Assembly: GCA_910586355.1 (NCBI GenBank) | Contig: CAJUHJ010000003.1 | Span: 62,001-126,000, forward strand | Direction of reading: 5' to 3' | Length of the DNA: 64,000 nt | Source of the DNA: an uncultured Lachnospiraceae bacterium | Lineage (GTDB): Bacteria > Bacillota > Clostridia > Lachnospirales > Lachnospiraceae | Shown: positions 1 through 7,344 of the stretch, in pieces | Layout of the letters: each line of letters starts with the position of its first letter | Numbering within the stretch: the first letter of the stretch is position 1 | Notes under the pieces: model-generated | What the model saw: the letters and a program-made list of their open reading frames with translations, nothing else | The model's database searches: none | What the model was told of the DNA's origin: nothing | Translations under genes and position numbers: made by a program

Positions 1-145
1 TTCCTTTTTTGCTGATGACTAGAATATTAGATTGTAAAATCTCTGTCAGCACATCACATATATCATTAAACACTACCTTGGAAGAATTATTATTATGCAA
101 AAGCTTATTAATTTTTCTTGTCTTATCCAAGAGCTGCACACTCAT
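1..145 (-). CDS. codY: CodY, GTP/branched-chain amino acid responsive repressor (5' end only)
   Basis: Only the first 48 codons are inside the window. They start at an ATG (143-145) behind a consensus AGGAGG (153-158) and read MSVQLLDKTRKINKLLHNNN..., ending in a stretch with NDICDVLTEILQSN and VISKKG. This matches the N-terminus of CodY (TRKIN, then the start of the GAF ligand-binding domain). CodY represses nutrient-limitation genes when GTP and branched-chain amino acids are plentiful. The DNA-binding C-terminal domain is off the window. topA follows downstream on the same strand after about 96 bases; the comM-dprA-topA-codY neighbourhood is common in Clostridia and supports the call. Confidence 0.9.
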   Translation of the reverse strand, partial: MSVQLLDKTRKINKLLHNNNSSKVVFNDICDVLTEILQSNILVISKKG

Positions 146-160
146 ATATTATCCTCCTTA

Positions 161-175
161 AATATTCTGAATTTT
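161..175. promoter_or_regulatory. CodY-box-like site in the codY leader
   Basis: AATATTCTGAATTTT matches the CodY consensus AATTTTCWGAAAATT at 12 of 15 positions. It lies 2 bases upstream of the codY Shine-Dalgarno, where bound CodY would block its own expression. That it works as an autoregulatory site is inference. Confidence 0.4.
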
Positions 176-241
176 CTACAACTAATTCCTAGTTTAGCAT
201 GTTTATTCTGAAATTTCAAGAAAACAAAACAAATTTGCGTT

Positions 242-2323
242 TTATTCTGCTTTTTTTGGAGCAGAGCTTTCACTGTAACCACACTGCTTATCTGCACATG
301 CGAGTTTATTTCCCTTTTCTACCATATAGCCGCCGCATTTTGGACAAGGCTTTTGCGACGGTTTTTGCCAAGACATAAATTCACATTCCGGATTGTTTTC
401 ACATCCATAATATTTTCTGCCTTTTTTCGTCTTTTTTAATACGACTTCTTTTTGACATAATGGACATTTTATGCCTGTTTTTTCTAAGTAAGGCTTTGTA
501 TTGCGACATTCCGGAAAACCGGGACAAGCCAAAAATTTTCCATGCGGCCCATATTTTACAACCAGGTTCCTGCCACATTCTTCACAGATAATATCTGTAA
601 CTTCATCTTCAATTTTGATTTTCTCCAAATCTTTTTCAGCAGCTTCTACCGCCTCTTGTAAATCCGGATAAAAGTTGCTGACTACCGCTTTCCAACTGAC
701 GGCGCCTTCCTCGACTTTGTCCAGCAAAGATTCTAAATTTGCCGTGAACCGCTCGTCAACGATAGTCGGAAAGGATTCTTTCATAATCGCATTGACAACT
801 TCCCCTAACTCTGTCACATATAAATTTTTGTTTTCTTTTACGACATACCGTCTGGCTAAAATTGTTGTAATCGTCGGAGAATATGTGCTGGGACGCCCAA
901 TCCCAAGTTCTTCTAAAGATTTTACCAGTGATGCTTCCGTATAATGCGCCGGAGGCTGCGTAAAATGTTGTTTTCCTTCTAAATTTTGAAGCGTCAGTTT
1001 CGAATCGCCATCTATCGAATGAAGCAGGACATTTCCCTTTGCTTTATCTTCATCTTCCTCTGTATAAACGCATAAAAAACCGTCAAACAAGATTTTCGAA
1101 GCGGATACATGAAAACGATAATTATCCGCCCCAATTATCACAGACGTCGTTTCATACACAGCCCCATGCATCTGACTTGCTGCAAAACGCTTCCAAATCA
1201 ACTGGTACAGCCGAAACTGATCCCTGGAAAGAGATTCTTTCACCAGAACTGGCGCTCTTGCAATATCCGACGGACGAATCGCTTCGTGCGCGTCTTGAAT
1301 CTTTGAGGATTTTGTATTTTCACCTGTATGCTGCGCGGCATACGTTTCACCATAAGATTCTATAATATATTCTTTTGCAGACTGGCTGGCTTCTTCTGAA
1401 ATACGTACAGAATCTGTCCTTAAGTAAGTAATCAGGCCAACCGTACCCTGTCCTTTAATATCAATTCCTTCATACAGCTGCTGCGCGATACGCATTGTCT
1501 TTTGAATCGAAAAATTTAAGGTCTTTGACGCTTCCTGCTGCAAAGTGCTTGTCGTAAACGGAAGCGGCGCTTTTTTGGTCCGCTCCCCGCGTTTCACTTC
1601 AAGTACTGTATATTCAGCTTTTTCTAACTTCTTCTTTAACTCTTCAAATTCCTGCTGTGAGGGAATTTCTAATTTACCCGACGCATCTCCATGAAATTTT
1701 GCCATTAACGGACGTTTTTCCCCTTCTATACCCAGCTGTGCATCTAACGTCCAATACTCTTTTGGAATAAAGGCGTTTATTTCTTCTTCCCTGTCACAAA
1801 TCATACGAAGGGCTACGGACTGTACCCTGCCTGCGCTCAAACCTCTTTTGACTTTCGCCCATAACAGCGGGCTGATTTTATATCCAACCATACGGTCTAA
1901 CATACGCCTTGCCTGCTGTGCGTTGACTAAATCTATATCCACTTCCCGCGGCGTCTTTAACGCCGACTTGACTGCATTTTTTGTAATCTCATTAAAACTA
2001 ATACGGCATACTTTTTTGTCTTCTAAATGAAGAGCCTGTTCTAAGTGCCATGAAATCGCTTCTCCTTCCCGGTCAGGGTCAGTCGCAAGATAAATTTTAT
2101 CTGCTTTTTTGACTTCTTTACGCAGCTTTGCAAGAATATCCCCTTTTCCCCGAATCGTAATATATTTTGGTTCAAAACCATGCTCTATGTCAATTCCAAG
2201 CTGGCTTTTCGGCAAATCTCGCACATGTCCATTTGATGCAGTCACCTCATAATTCTTTCCCAAGAATTTCTTGATTGTCTTGACTTTTGCCGGAGATTCC
2301 ACAATTACCAGGTACTTTGCCAT
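242..2323 (-). CDS. topA: DNA topoisomerase I
   Basis: This 693-residue type IA topoisomerase relaxes negative supercoils. The Toprim domain is at the N-terminus (VESPAKVKTI near residue 10 and the metal-binding DPDREGE near 82-88). The catalytic tyrosine lies in TYLRTDSVRIS (about Y300). The C-terminus carries three CxxC-type zinc ribbons (CEECGRNL, CPLCQKEV, CPKCGGYM). I start it at the ATG at 2323: the AAGGAG lies about 10 bases upstream of it, whereas the in-frame TTG at 2332 is only about 1 base from that AAGGAG. It is the last gene of a comM-dprA-topA run (28-base gap to dprA). Length and domain order are normal. Confidence 0.97.
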   Translation of the reverse strand: MAKYLVIVESPAKVKTIKKFLGKNYEVTASNGHVRDLPKSQLGIDIEHGFEPKYITIRGKGDILAKLRKEVKKADKIYLATDPDREGEAISWHLEQALHLEDKKVCRISFNEITKNAVKSALKTPREVDIDLVNAQQARRMLDRMVGYKISPLLWAKVKRGLSAGRVQSVALRMICDREEEINAFIPKEYWTLDAQLGIEGEKRPLMAKFHGDASGKLEIPSQQEFEELKKKLEKAEYTVLEVKRGERTKKAPLPFTTSTLQQEASKTLNFSIQKTMRIAQQLYEGIDIKGQGTVGLITYLRTDSVRISEEASQSAKEYIIESYGETYAAQHTGENTKSSKIQDAHEAIRPSDIARAPVLVKESLSRDQFRLYQLIWKRFAASQMHGAVYETTSVIIGADNYRFHVSASKILFDGFLCVYTEEDEDKAKGNVLLHSIDGDSKLTLQNLEGKQHFTQPPAHYTEASLVKSLEELGIGRPSTYSPTITTILARRYVVKENKNLYVTELGEVVNAIMKESFPTIVDERFTANLESLLDKVEEGAVSWKAVVSNFYPDLQEAVEAAEKDLEKIKIEDEVTDIICEECGRNLVVKYGPHGKFLACPGFPECRNTKPYLEKTGIKCPLCQKEVVLKKTKKGRKYYGCENNPECEFMSWQKPSQKPCPKCGGYMVEKGNKLACADKQCGYSESSAPKKAE

Positions 2324-2350
2324 AATTCCCAAACTCCTTTTATGCTTGTT

Positions 2351-3451
2351 TCACTTTTTATGATAATGATTTTTATAATATTCCTCTATCAATCCTTTAG
2401 CCTGTAAACTTATCAGTATATTTGCCAGTTTTTGGACAGGCATTTTCGTCATTTTAACTAATTCTTCCATATTTTTTGGTGCTAAACCGAAACAACTATA
2501 CACCATCAATTCGTCTTTTTCAAGAGCCTTTTCTATTTTTTCACGTTCTTTTTCTTTTTTTTGTTTTATTTCATCTTTTCCAAATCCCAGTTCCAGCAAA
2601 AAACCCTCAATATTTGTAATGATTCCGGCGCCCTGCCGGATAAGTTCATTGCAGCCCATACTTAATGCGTCGTCCATTCTGCCTGGAACCGCATAAATAT
2701 CTTTTCCCTGTTCCAAAGCAAAATCTGCCGTAATCAATGAACCGCTTTTTTGTTTTGCTTCTACGAGAATCACAATATCCGACAATGCGCTGATTAGTCG
2801 GTTCCTTGCCGGAAATTGTCCCGGCACAGGTTTTGTCCCCGGAAGATATTCTGACAATAATCCTCCGCAAGACTGAATTTTTTCATAGAGCTCCCACCCT
2901 CCTTTTGGATAACAGACGTCTACTCCGCAGCCCAATACTGCATACGTACGTCCCCCGCCTTTCACCGCGCCCCAGTGCCCAAACGAATCAATCCCATATG
3001 CCATGCCGCTTACAATACTAATTCCCTGCGCAGCCAGCGCTTCTCCCAGCGCAAGGCCGGCTGCTTTTCCATAAGATGAACACATTCTTGCCCCCACAAT
3101 CGCAGCCGTTCTTTCTTGTTCGGAGGGAATGTTTCCTTTATAAAATATCGCATAAGGACAATCAGAAAGTTGCAAAAGACGTTTTGGAAATTCAGCCTCT
3201 TCGATTGTCAGCATTTTTATCCCCGTCTGATTCAAAATATCCGCTTCTTTTTCCAAATCCAAATTTAAACGGCTAAAAACGACTGCCTCTGCTTCTTTTT
3301 CATTTATTTTCGGGATTGACATAAGCTGCTTTTTTGTCAGGGCATACACTTCTTTTGCACTGCCACAATATTCTACTAACTTTTTTCGTTTTTTATTCCC
3401 GACTCCCTTGATACAAGAAAGCCAGTATTGATATTTCCATTTTTCTATCAT
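2351..3451 (-). CDS. dprA: DNA-processing protein DprA (Smf)
   Basis: DprA binds incoming single-stranded DNA and loads RecA during natural transformation; it is also kept in many species not known to be competent. The 366 residues show an N-terminal helix-hairpin-helix-like region (CIKGVGNKKRKKLVEYCG), the Rossmann-fold core with AIVGARMCSSYG and SGMAYGIDSFGHWGA, the PARNRLISALSD motif and a C-terminal winged-helix-like tail (about 300-366). It starts 3 bases after the comM stop, so the two are probably translated from one message. Size is typical. Confidence 0.95.
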   Translation of the reverse strand: MIEKWKYQYWLSCIKGVGNKKRKKLVEYCGSAKEVYALTKKQLMSIPKINEKEAEAVVFSRLNLDLEKEADILNQTGIKMLTIEEAEFPKRLLQLSDCPYAIFYKGNIPSEQERTAAIVGARMCSSYGKAAGLALGEALAAQGISIVSGMAYGIDSFGHWGAVKGGGRTYAVLGCGVDVCYPKGGWELYEKIQSCGGLLSEYLPGTKPVPGQFPARNRLISALSDIVILVEAKQKSGSLITADFALEQGKDIYAVPGRMDDALSMGCNELIRQGAGIITNIEGFLLELGFGKDEIKQKKEKEREKIEKALEKDELMVYSCFGLAPKNMEELVKMTKMPVQKLANILISLQAKGLIEEYYKNHYHKK

Positions 3452-3454
3452 TGT

Positions 3455-4978
3455 TTACTCCCAATATTTTTTATCCCAAGTCCGGTAACAAACCGCTTCG
3501 TTTAAGTGACATTCCTTTACTTCTTCACTATTGTCTAAATCTGCGATTGTCCTGGCTGTTTTTAATATTTTATAATACCCTCTGGCAGAAAGTTCCATAT
3601 TCTGATACATTTCTTTCATATAATTTTGCTGGCTGCTGTTTAATCCACAGTATTTTTCTATCGCTTTTGACGGAATTCTGCTATTTGTACAAATATCCGT
3701 CCCACGGAACCGGTACTGCTGCCGTTCTAATGCCGCCATCACACGTTCTCTTATTGCGCCGGATGATTCCTTTTTCTCTTTTTTCACAAGTTCCTCATAT
3801 TTTATCATGGGCGCTTCTACACATATGTCAATACGGTCTAATAATGGTTTGCTGACCCTTCCCAGATAACGGGCAATTTCTGTTTCCCTGCAGTTACATT
3901 TGCTCCGGTCAGGATAATATCCGCATTTACAAGGATTCATAGCCGCTACCAGCATAAAATCCGACGGATACCGATACGTTCCCGACTGCCGTACTAATGT
4001 GATTTCTTTATCCTCCATAGGCTGGCGCAGTATTTCCAATGTGGATTTCTTATATTCCGGCAATTCATCTAAAAACAACACTCCTTTATGCGCAAGGCTG
4101 ATTTCTCCCGGCTTTGGAACTGCGCCTCCTCCAGCAAGCCCATTTGGGCTTATCGTATGGTGCGGCGTCCGAAATGGACGGCTGCGTATCAGCGCTCCAT
4201 CTTGCGGGAGCATACCGCAAATACTATAAATTTTGGATATTTCCAGCTGTTCTTCTTCTGTCATAGGCGGTAAAATTCCAGGAATTCTTTTCGCCAACAT
4301 GGTCTTGCCGCTGCCCGGCGGCCCAATCATCAAAAAATTATGCATTCCCGAAACTGCCACCTCACAAGCACGCTTTACACTATCTTGTCCATTGATTTCT
4401 GAAAAATCACATTCTGTTGTTTTATCTTTCTCCCCTTCCCCAAATCCCATCGGTTTTTCCTGATATGGCTTCCCTTTCAAATAAGACACAAGCTCTTTTA
4501 AATTTTCTACCGCCCATATTTCAATACCGGAAACCTGACGCGCCTCCGCCTGATTTTGATATGGTATCAGGCATCGTTTCATACCCATCTCCTTTGCTTT
4601 TGCAGTAATAGGCAAAACGCCGTGAATCGGAAGTATTTTGCCGCTCAAACTAATTTCTCCAAGAATCAAGGTATCTTCTAAATATTTTTTATCAATCTCA
4701 CCAATTGCCGCTAATACTGCCGCTGCAATTGGCAGGTCAAATCCGGAACCGGACTTTTTAACGTCTGCCGGAGAAAGACTGACTGTAATCCTCTTTGCCG
4801 GAAGGGGATAACCGTTGCTTTGCAATGCGGTACGGACCCTCTCCCTTGCTTCCCGCACTTCGGACGATAAAAAACCTACCATTTCAAACACAGGCATACC
4901 GTTACTAACGTCTGCTTCTACATGAATACACACGCTTCCCAGACCGCGGATAACGGCGGTCTTCACCATACTATACAC
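3455..4978 (-). CDS. comM: YifB/ComM family Mg-chelatase-like AAA+ ATPase
   Basis: This is a ComM/YifB-family ATPase; in Gram-negative bacteria ComM is a branch-migration helicase for transformation. An N-terminal Lon-like domain (VEADVSNGMPVFEMVG, SLSPADVKKSGSGFDLP) precedes the Mg-chelatase AAA+ core with Walker A GPPGSGKTMLAKRIPG, Walker B FLDELPEY and the MNPCKCGYYPD zinc-binding segment. I chose the GTG at 4978 because a GAGGAG lies 8 bases upstream; the ATG at 5005 has no visible ribosome site and ATG (M13) is 17 bases from it. This gives 507 residues, normal for the family. It leads the comM-dprA-topA run, downstream of the sigK terminator. Confidence 0.93.
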   Translation of the reverse strand: MYSMVKTAVIRGLGSVCIHVEADVSNGMPVFEMVGFLSSEVREARERVRTALQSNGYPLPAKRITVSLSPADVKKSGSGFDLPIAAAVLAAIGEIDKKYLEDTLILGEISLSGKILPIHGVLPITAKAKEMGMKRCLIPYQNQAEARQVSGIEIWAVENLKELVSYLKGKPYQEKPMGFGEGEKDKTTECDFSEINGQDSVKRACEVAVSGMHNFLMIGPPGSGKTMLAKRIPGILPPMTEEEQLEISKIYSICGMLPQDGALIRSRPFRTPHHTISPNGLAGGGAVPKPGEISLAHKGVLFLDELPEYKKSTLEILRQPMEDKEITLVRQSGTYRYPSDFMLVAAMNPCKCGYYPDRSKCNCRETEIARYLGRVSKPLLDRIDICVEAPMIKYEELVKKEKKESSGAIRERVMAALERQQYRFRGTDICTNSRIPSKAIEKYCGLNSSQQNYMKEMYQNMELSARGYYKILKTARTIADLDNSEEVKECHLNEAVCYRTWDKKYWE

Positions 4979-5044
4979 TATTATCACTCCTCGAAAATCA
5001 TTCATCTAAATGGGATTTTCCAGCAGAATTGCTGTATAAAAGAT

Positions 5045-5083
5045 AAAAAGACAGAATCATTATAACATAGATTCTATCTTTTT
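5045..5083 (-). terminator. Rho-independent terminator after sigK
   Basis: On the minus strand an AAAAAGAyAGAATC-type stem (one mismatch, about 13 bp) closes on an AT-rich loop and ends in CTTTTT. It lies just past the sigK stop and before comM, so it separates the two transcripts. Confidence 0.75.
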
Positions 5084-5091
5084 CAATGAAT

Positions 5092-5709
5092 TTAAAAATT
5101 ATTTTTCAGCTTTTCCAACGCCTTTTTTTCAATTCTGGAAACGTAGGAACGGGAAATATGTAACTTTTCCGCAAGTTCCCGCTGAGTAACCGGCTTTCGG
5201 TTATTCAGGCCGTAGCGGAGACGCAAAATTTCTTTCTCGCGTTCATCAAGGACATCCGGTATCAGCTCATAAAGCCTGACAATCTGCCGTTTCAATTCCA
5301 ACTGCTCTACAACATCTTTTTCATCTACTTCCACAATGTCTACAAGCTGAATCTGATTGCCTTCTTTATCTGTACCGATTGGTTCATAAAGTGAAACTTC
5401 CTTCGAACACTTCTTTTTGGAACGAAAATACATCAACAGTTCATTTTCAATACATCGTGCCGCATAAGTTGCAAGCTTGCTCCCATGCCCTTCCTGAAAA
5501 GTAGAAACTGCTTTAATCAAACCTATCGTCCCAATCGAGATTAAATCTTCCATCTCTTCCTCTGAATTTTGGTATTTCTTGGAAATATGCGCTACTAAGC
5601 GCATATTACGCTCTATTAATACCTTTTTTGCCTCCTCGTCTCCCTCTTTCTGGCGTCTTAAATATTCCTTTTCTTCCGTTGCATTGAGAGGGGATAAAAA
5701 AGTTTTCAA
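5092..5709 (-). CDS. sigK: Sporulation sigma factor SigK, without pro-sequence
   Basis: A 205-residue sigma-70 family factor. Region 2 is very clear (DLISIGTIGLIKAV, KLATYAARCIENELLMYFR), and region 4 has DEREKEILRLRYGL and a helix-turn-helix (TQRELAEKLHISRSYVSRIE). These match SigK/SigE, the mother-cell sporulation sigma factors; SigK directs late coat genes. Translation starts at a TTG (5709) behind GAGGTG, with an in-frame TGA 9 bases upstream of the TTG. The product therefore begins at FLSPLNATEEKEYL and lacks the hydrophobic N-terminal pro-peptide of Bacillus SigK. It is monocistronic, with a terminator downstream. SigE is less likely because region 1.2 starts right at the N-terminus. 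Confidence 0.85.
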   Translation of the reverse strand: MKTFLSPLNATEEKEYLRRQKEGDEEAKKVLIERNMRLVAHISKKYQNSEEEMEDLISIGTIGLIKAVSTFQEGHGSKLATYAARCIENELLMYFRSKKKCSKEVSLYEPIGTDKEGNQIQLVDIVEVDEKDVVEQLELKRQIVRLYELIPDVLDEREKEILRLRYGLNNRKPVTQRELAEKLHISRSYVSRIEKKALEKLKNNF

Positions 5710-5792
5710 GCTGACACCTCAAAAACTTACTTGATATATCCTATGAAGAGGCCATGTTATTCGTGCCTTTCCACCTTCCGTATAGGCATATT

Positions 5793-6797
5793 TTATTTTA
5801 TCATCTCTGTAAGCCCTACCTTTTTATGGACTTTCCGCAATGTTTTTGCCGCATAAAAAGCCGCTTTTTCATCATTCATTTTAATCATGGATTCTATATA
5901 TGTTTTATCTGCCATCAATTCGGTATAACGTTTCTGTAACGGCGCTAATTCGTCTGCAACGGCTTCTCCAACCGCCAATTTGAAATCCCCATATCCTTTT
6001 CCTTTGAATTCTTTTTCGATTTCATCATAATTTTTACCTGTCACGCAACTGTAAATATCCATTAAATTGCTGATTCCCGGCTTTTCTTTTGCATAACGCA
6101 CCACTGTATCGGAATCGGTAACTGCCCGCTTAAATTTGCGGATTATGCTGTCCCTGTCATCCATTAACCATATGGATGCGTTTGGATTTTCTTCTGATTT
6201 GGACATTTTTTTCTGCGGATCCGCTAGGCTCATAATTTTCGCGCCTGCTTTCGGAATATACGCTTTTGGAACCGTAAAAACTTCCCCATAAACTGCGTTA
6301 AATCTCTGTGCAATGTCCCTGGTAATTTCCAAATGCTGTTTCTGATCCTGTCCAACCGGAACCACGTCCGCCTGATAAAGCAGAATATCCGCCGCCATCA
6401 ACACTGGATAAGTATATAAGCCGGCATTGATATTATCCGTATGCTTTGCCGATTTATCTTTAAACTGCGTCATACGGTTTAATTCTCCCATATAGGTAAA
6501 ACAGCCTAATATCCAACTTAACTGAGCATGGCCGGGCACATGGGACTGGTAGTAAATACAATTTTTTTCCGGATTTAGTCCTGCCGCAACATACAGCGCA
6601 TACAATGAGCGCGCATTTTTCCGAAATTCTGCCGGATTCTGCCGGACTGTCAAAGAATGTAAATCCATTACGCCGTAAATACATTCATATTCTTCATTCA
6701 AATTTACCCAGTTTTTTAAAGCTCCCAGATAATTTCCCAAAGTCAACGTACCAGTCGCCTGCATACCGCTGTATAATATTTTTTTATCGTTTAACAT
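5793..6797 (-). CDS. trpS: Tryptophanyl-tRNA synthetase
   Basis: This class Ic synthetase charges tRNA-Trp. The HIGH-like signature is ATGTLTLGNYLGAL (residues about 14-27) and KKMSKSEENPN (about 197-207) is the KMSKS loop. At 334 residues it has normal length. The start codon lies inside the 3' end of the DUF5662 gene (14-base overlap), with AGAAAGG as ribosome site within that gene. No room exists for a T-box leader directly upstream, so it is probably expressed from the promoter ahead of the GH13 gene or from one inside the upstream coding region. Confidence 0.96.
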   Translation of the reverse strand: MLNDKKILYSGMQATGTLTLGNYLGALKNWVNLNEEYECIYGVMDLHSLTVRQNPAEFRKNARSLYALYVAAGLNPEKNCIYYQSHVPGHAQLSWILGCFTYMGELNRMTQFKDKSAKHTDNINAGLYTYPVLMAADILLYQADVVPVGQDQKQHLEITRDIAQRFNAVYGEVFTVPKAYIPKAGAKIMSLADPQKKMSKSEENPNASIWLMDDRDSIIRKFKRAVTDSDTVVRYAKEKPGISNLMDIYSCVTGKNYDEIEKEFKGKGYGDFKLAVGEAVADELAPLQKRYTELMADKTYIESMIKMNDEKAAFYAAKTLRKVHKKVGLTEMIK

Positions 6798-7344
6798 AAT
6801 GAAACCTTTCTGTTTTACCGTTTTTTAATACTTTTTTACGGATATAATAAAATACCGCATTTTCACCTTTTTCCGCCAGAATATGCAGAAGTTTTTCAAG
6901 CAGCTTTCTCGTATCCTCATGCATAATATAACGGTCTTTCCCATTTTCATAATATGCAAGAGGGCTTTTATCCGTATATTTGTCTTTCTGATAGTTCTTT
7001 GAAGCAGAAATACGGTCGATAAACATTTCCACTACATACTTTTTGGGCATACGCATTCCTGACATATACCCATTTTTATCACTATAATCAATCCAATACT
7101 CCAAATGATGTTTATTTCTTCCTTTGTGATGCAGCCAGGCAGACGAATACCCTTTGTCCAAACGCTCTGCATTATTGGGGCTTTTCGTCCCCTGGAAATA
7201 TTTACACCCAACCAAAAATTCCGTAGGCGTATATTTGGACCAGTCGTGCATAATTCCCTGACGATATAAGCCTACTTTAAAACAACCTTTCCGCACCAAA
7301 TTTTTATGGTGCAGTATCGTTTTTAAATGCTGCAACGCTTTCAT
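6784..7344 (-). CDS. DUF5662 family protein
   Basis: A 186-residue soluble protein of the DUF5662 family. The conserved features visible are an N-terminal HLKTILHHKNLV, the HDWSKYTPTEF motif (about residue 33), YFQGTKSP, and a histidine-rich SSAWLHHKGRNKHHLEYW segment (about 67-84). The histidine and aspartate pattern suggests a metal-dependent helical hydrolase, but no activity is known to me. It overlaps the GH13 gene by 41 bases at its start and trpS by 14 bases at its end, so the three are probably translationally coupled. No membrane segment or signal peptide. Confidence 0.75.
   Translation of the reverse strand: MKALQHLKTILHHKNLVRKGCFKVGLYRQGIMHDWSKYTPTEFLVGCKYFQGTKSPNNAERLDKGYSSAWLHHKGRNKHHLEYWIDYSDKNGYMSGMRMPKKYVVEMFIDRISASKNYQKDKYTDKSPLAYYENGKDRYIMHEDTRKLLEKLLHILAEKGENAVFYYIRKKVLKNGKTERFHYVKR

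Noticed and set aside
6798..7300. T-box leader for trpS
   Set aside because: The region is DUF5662 coding sequence with overlapping genes; no T-box sequence or specifier hairpin seen.
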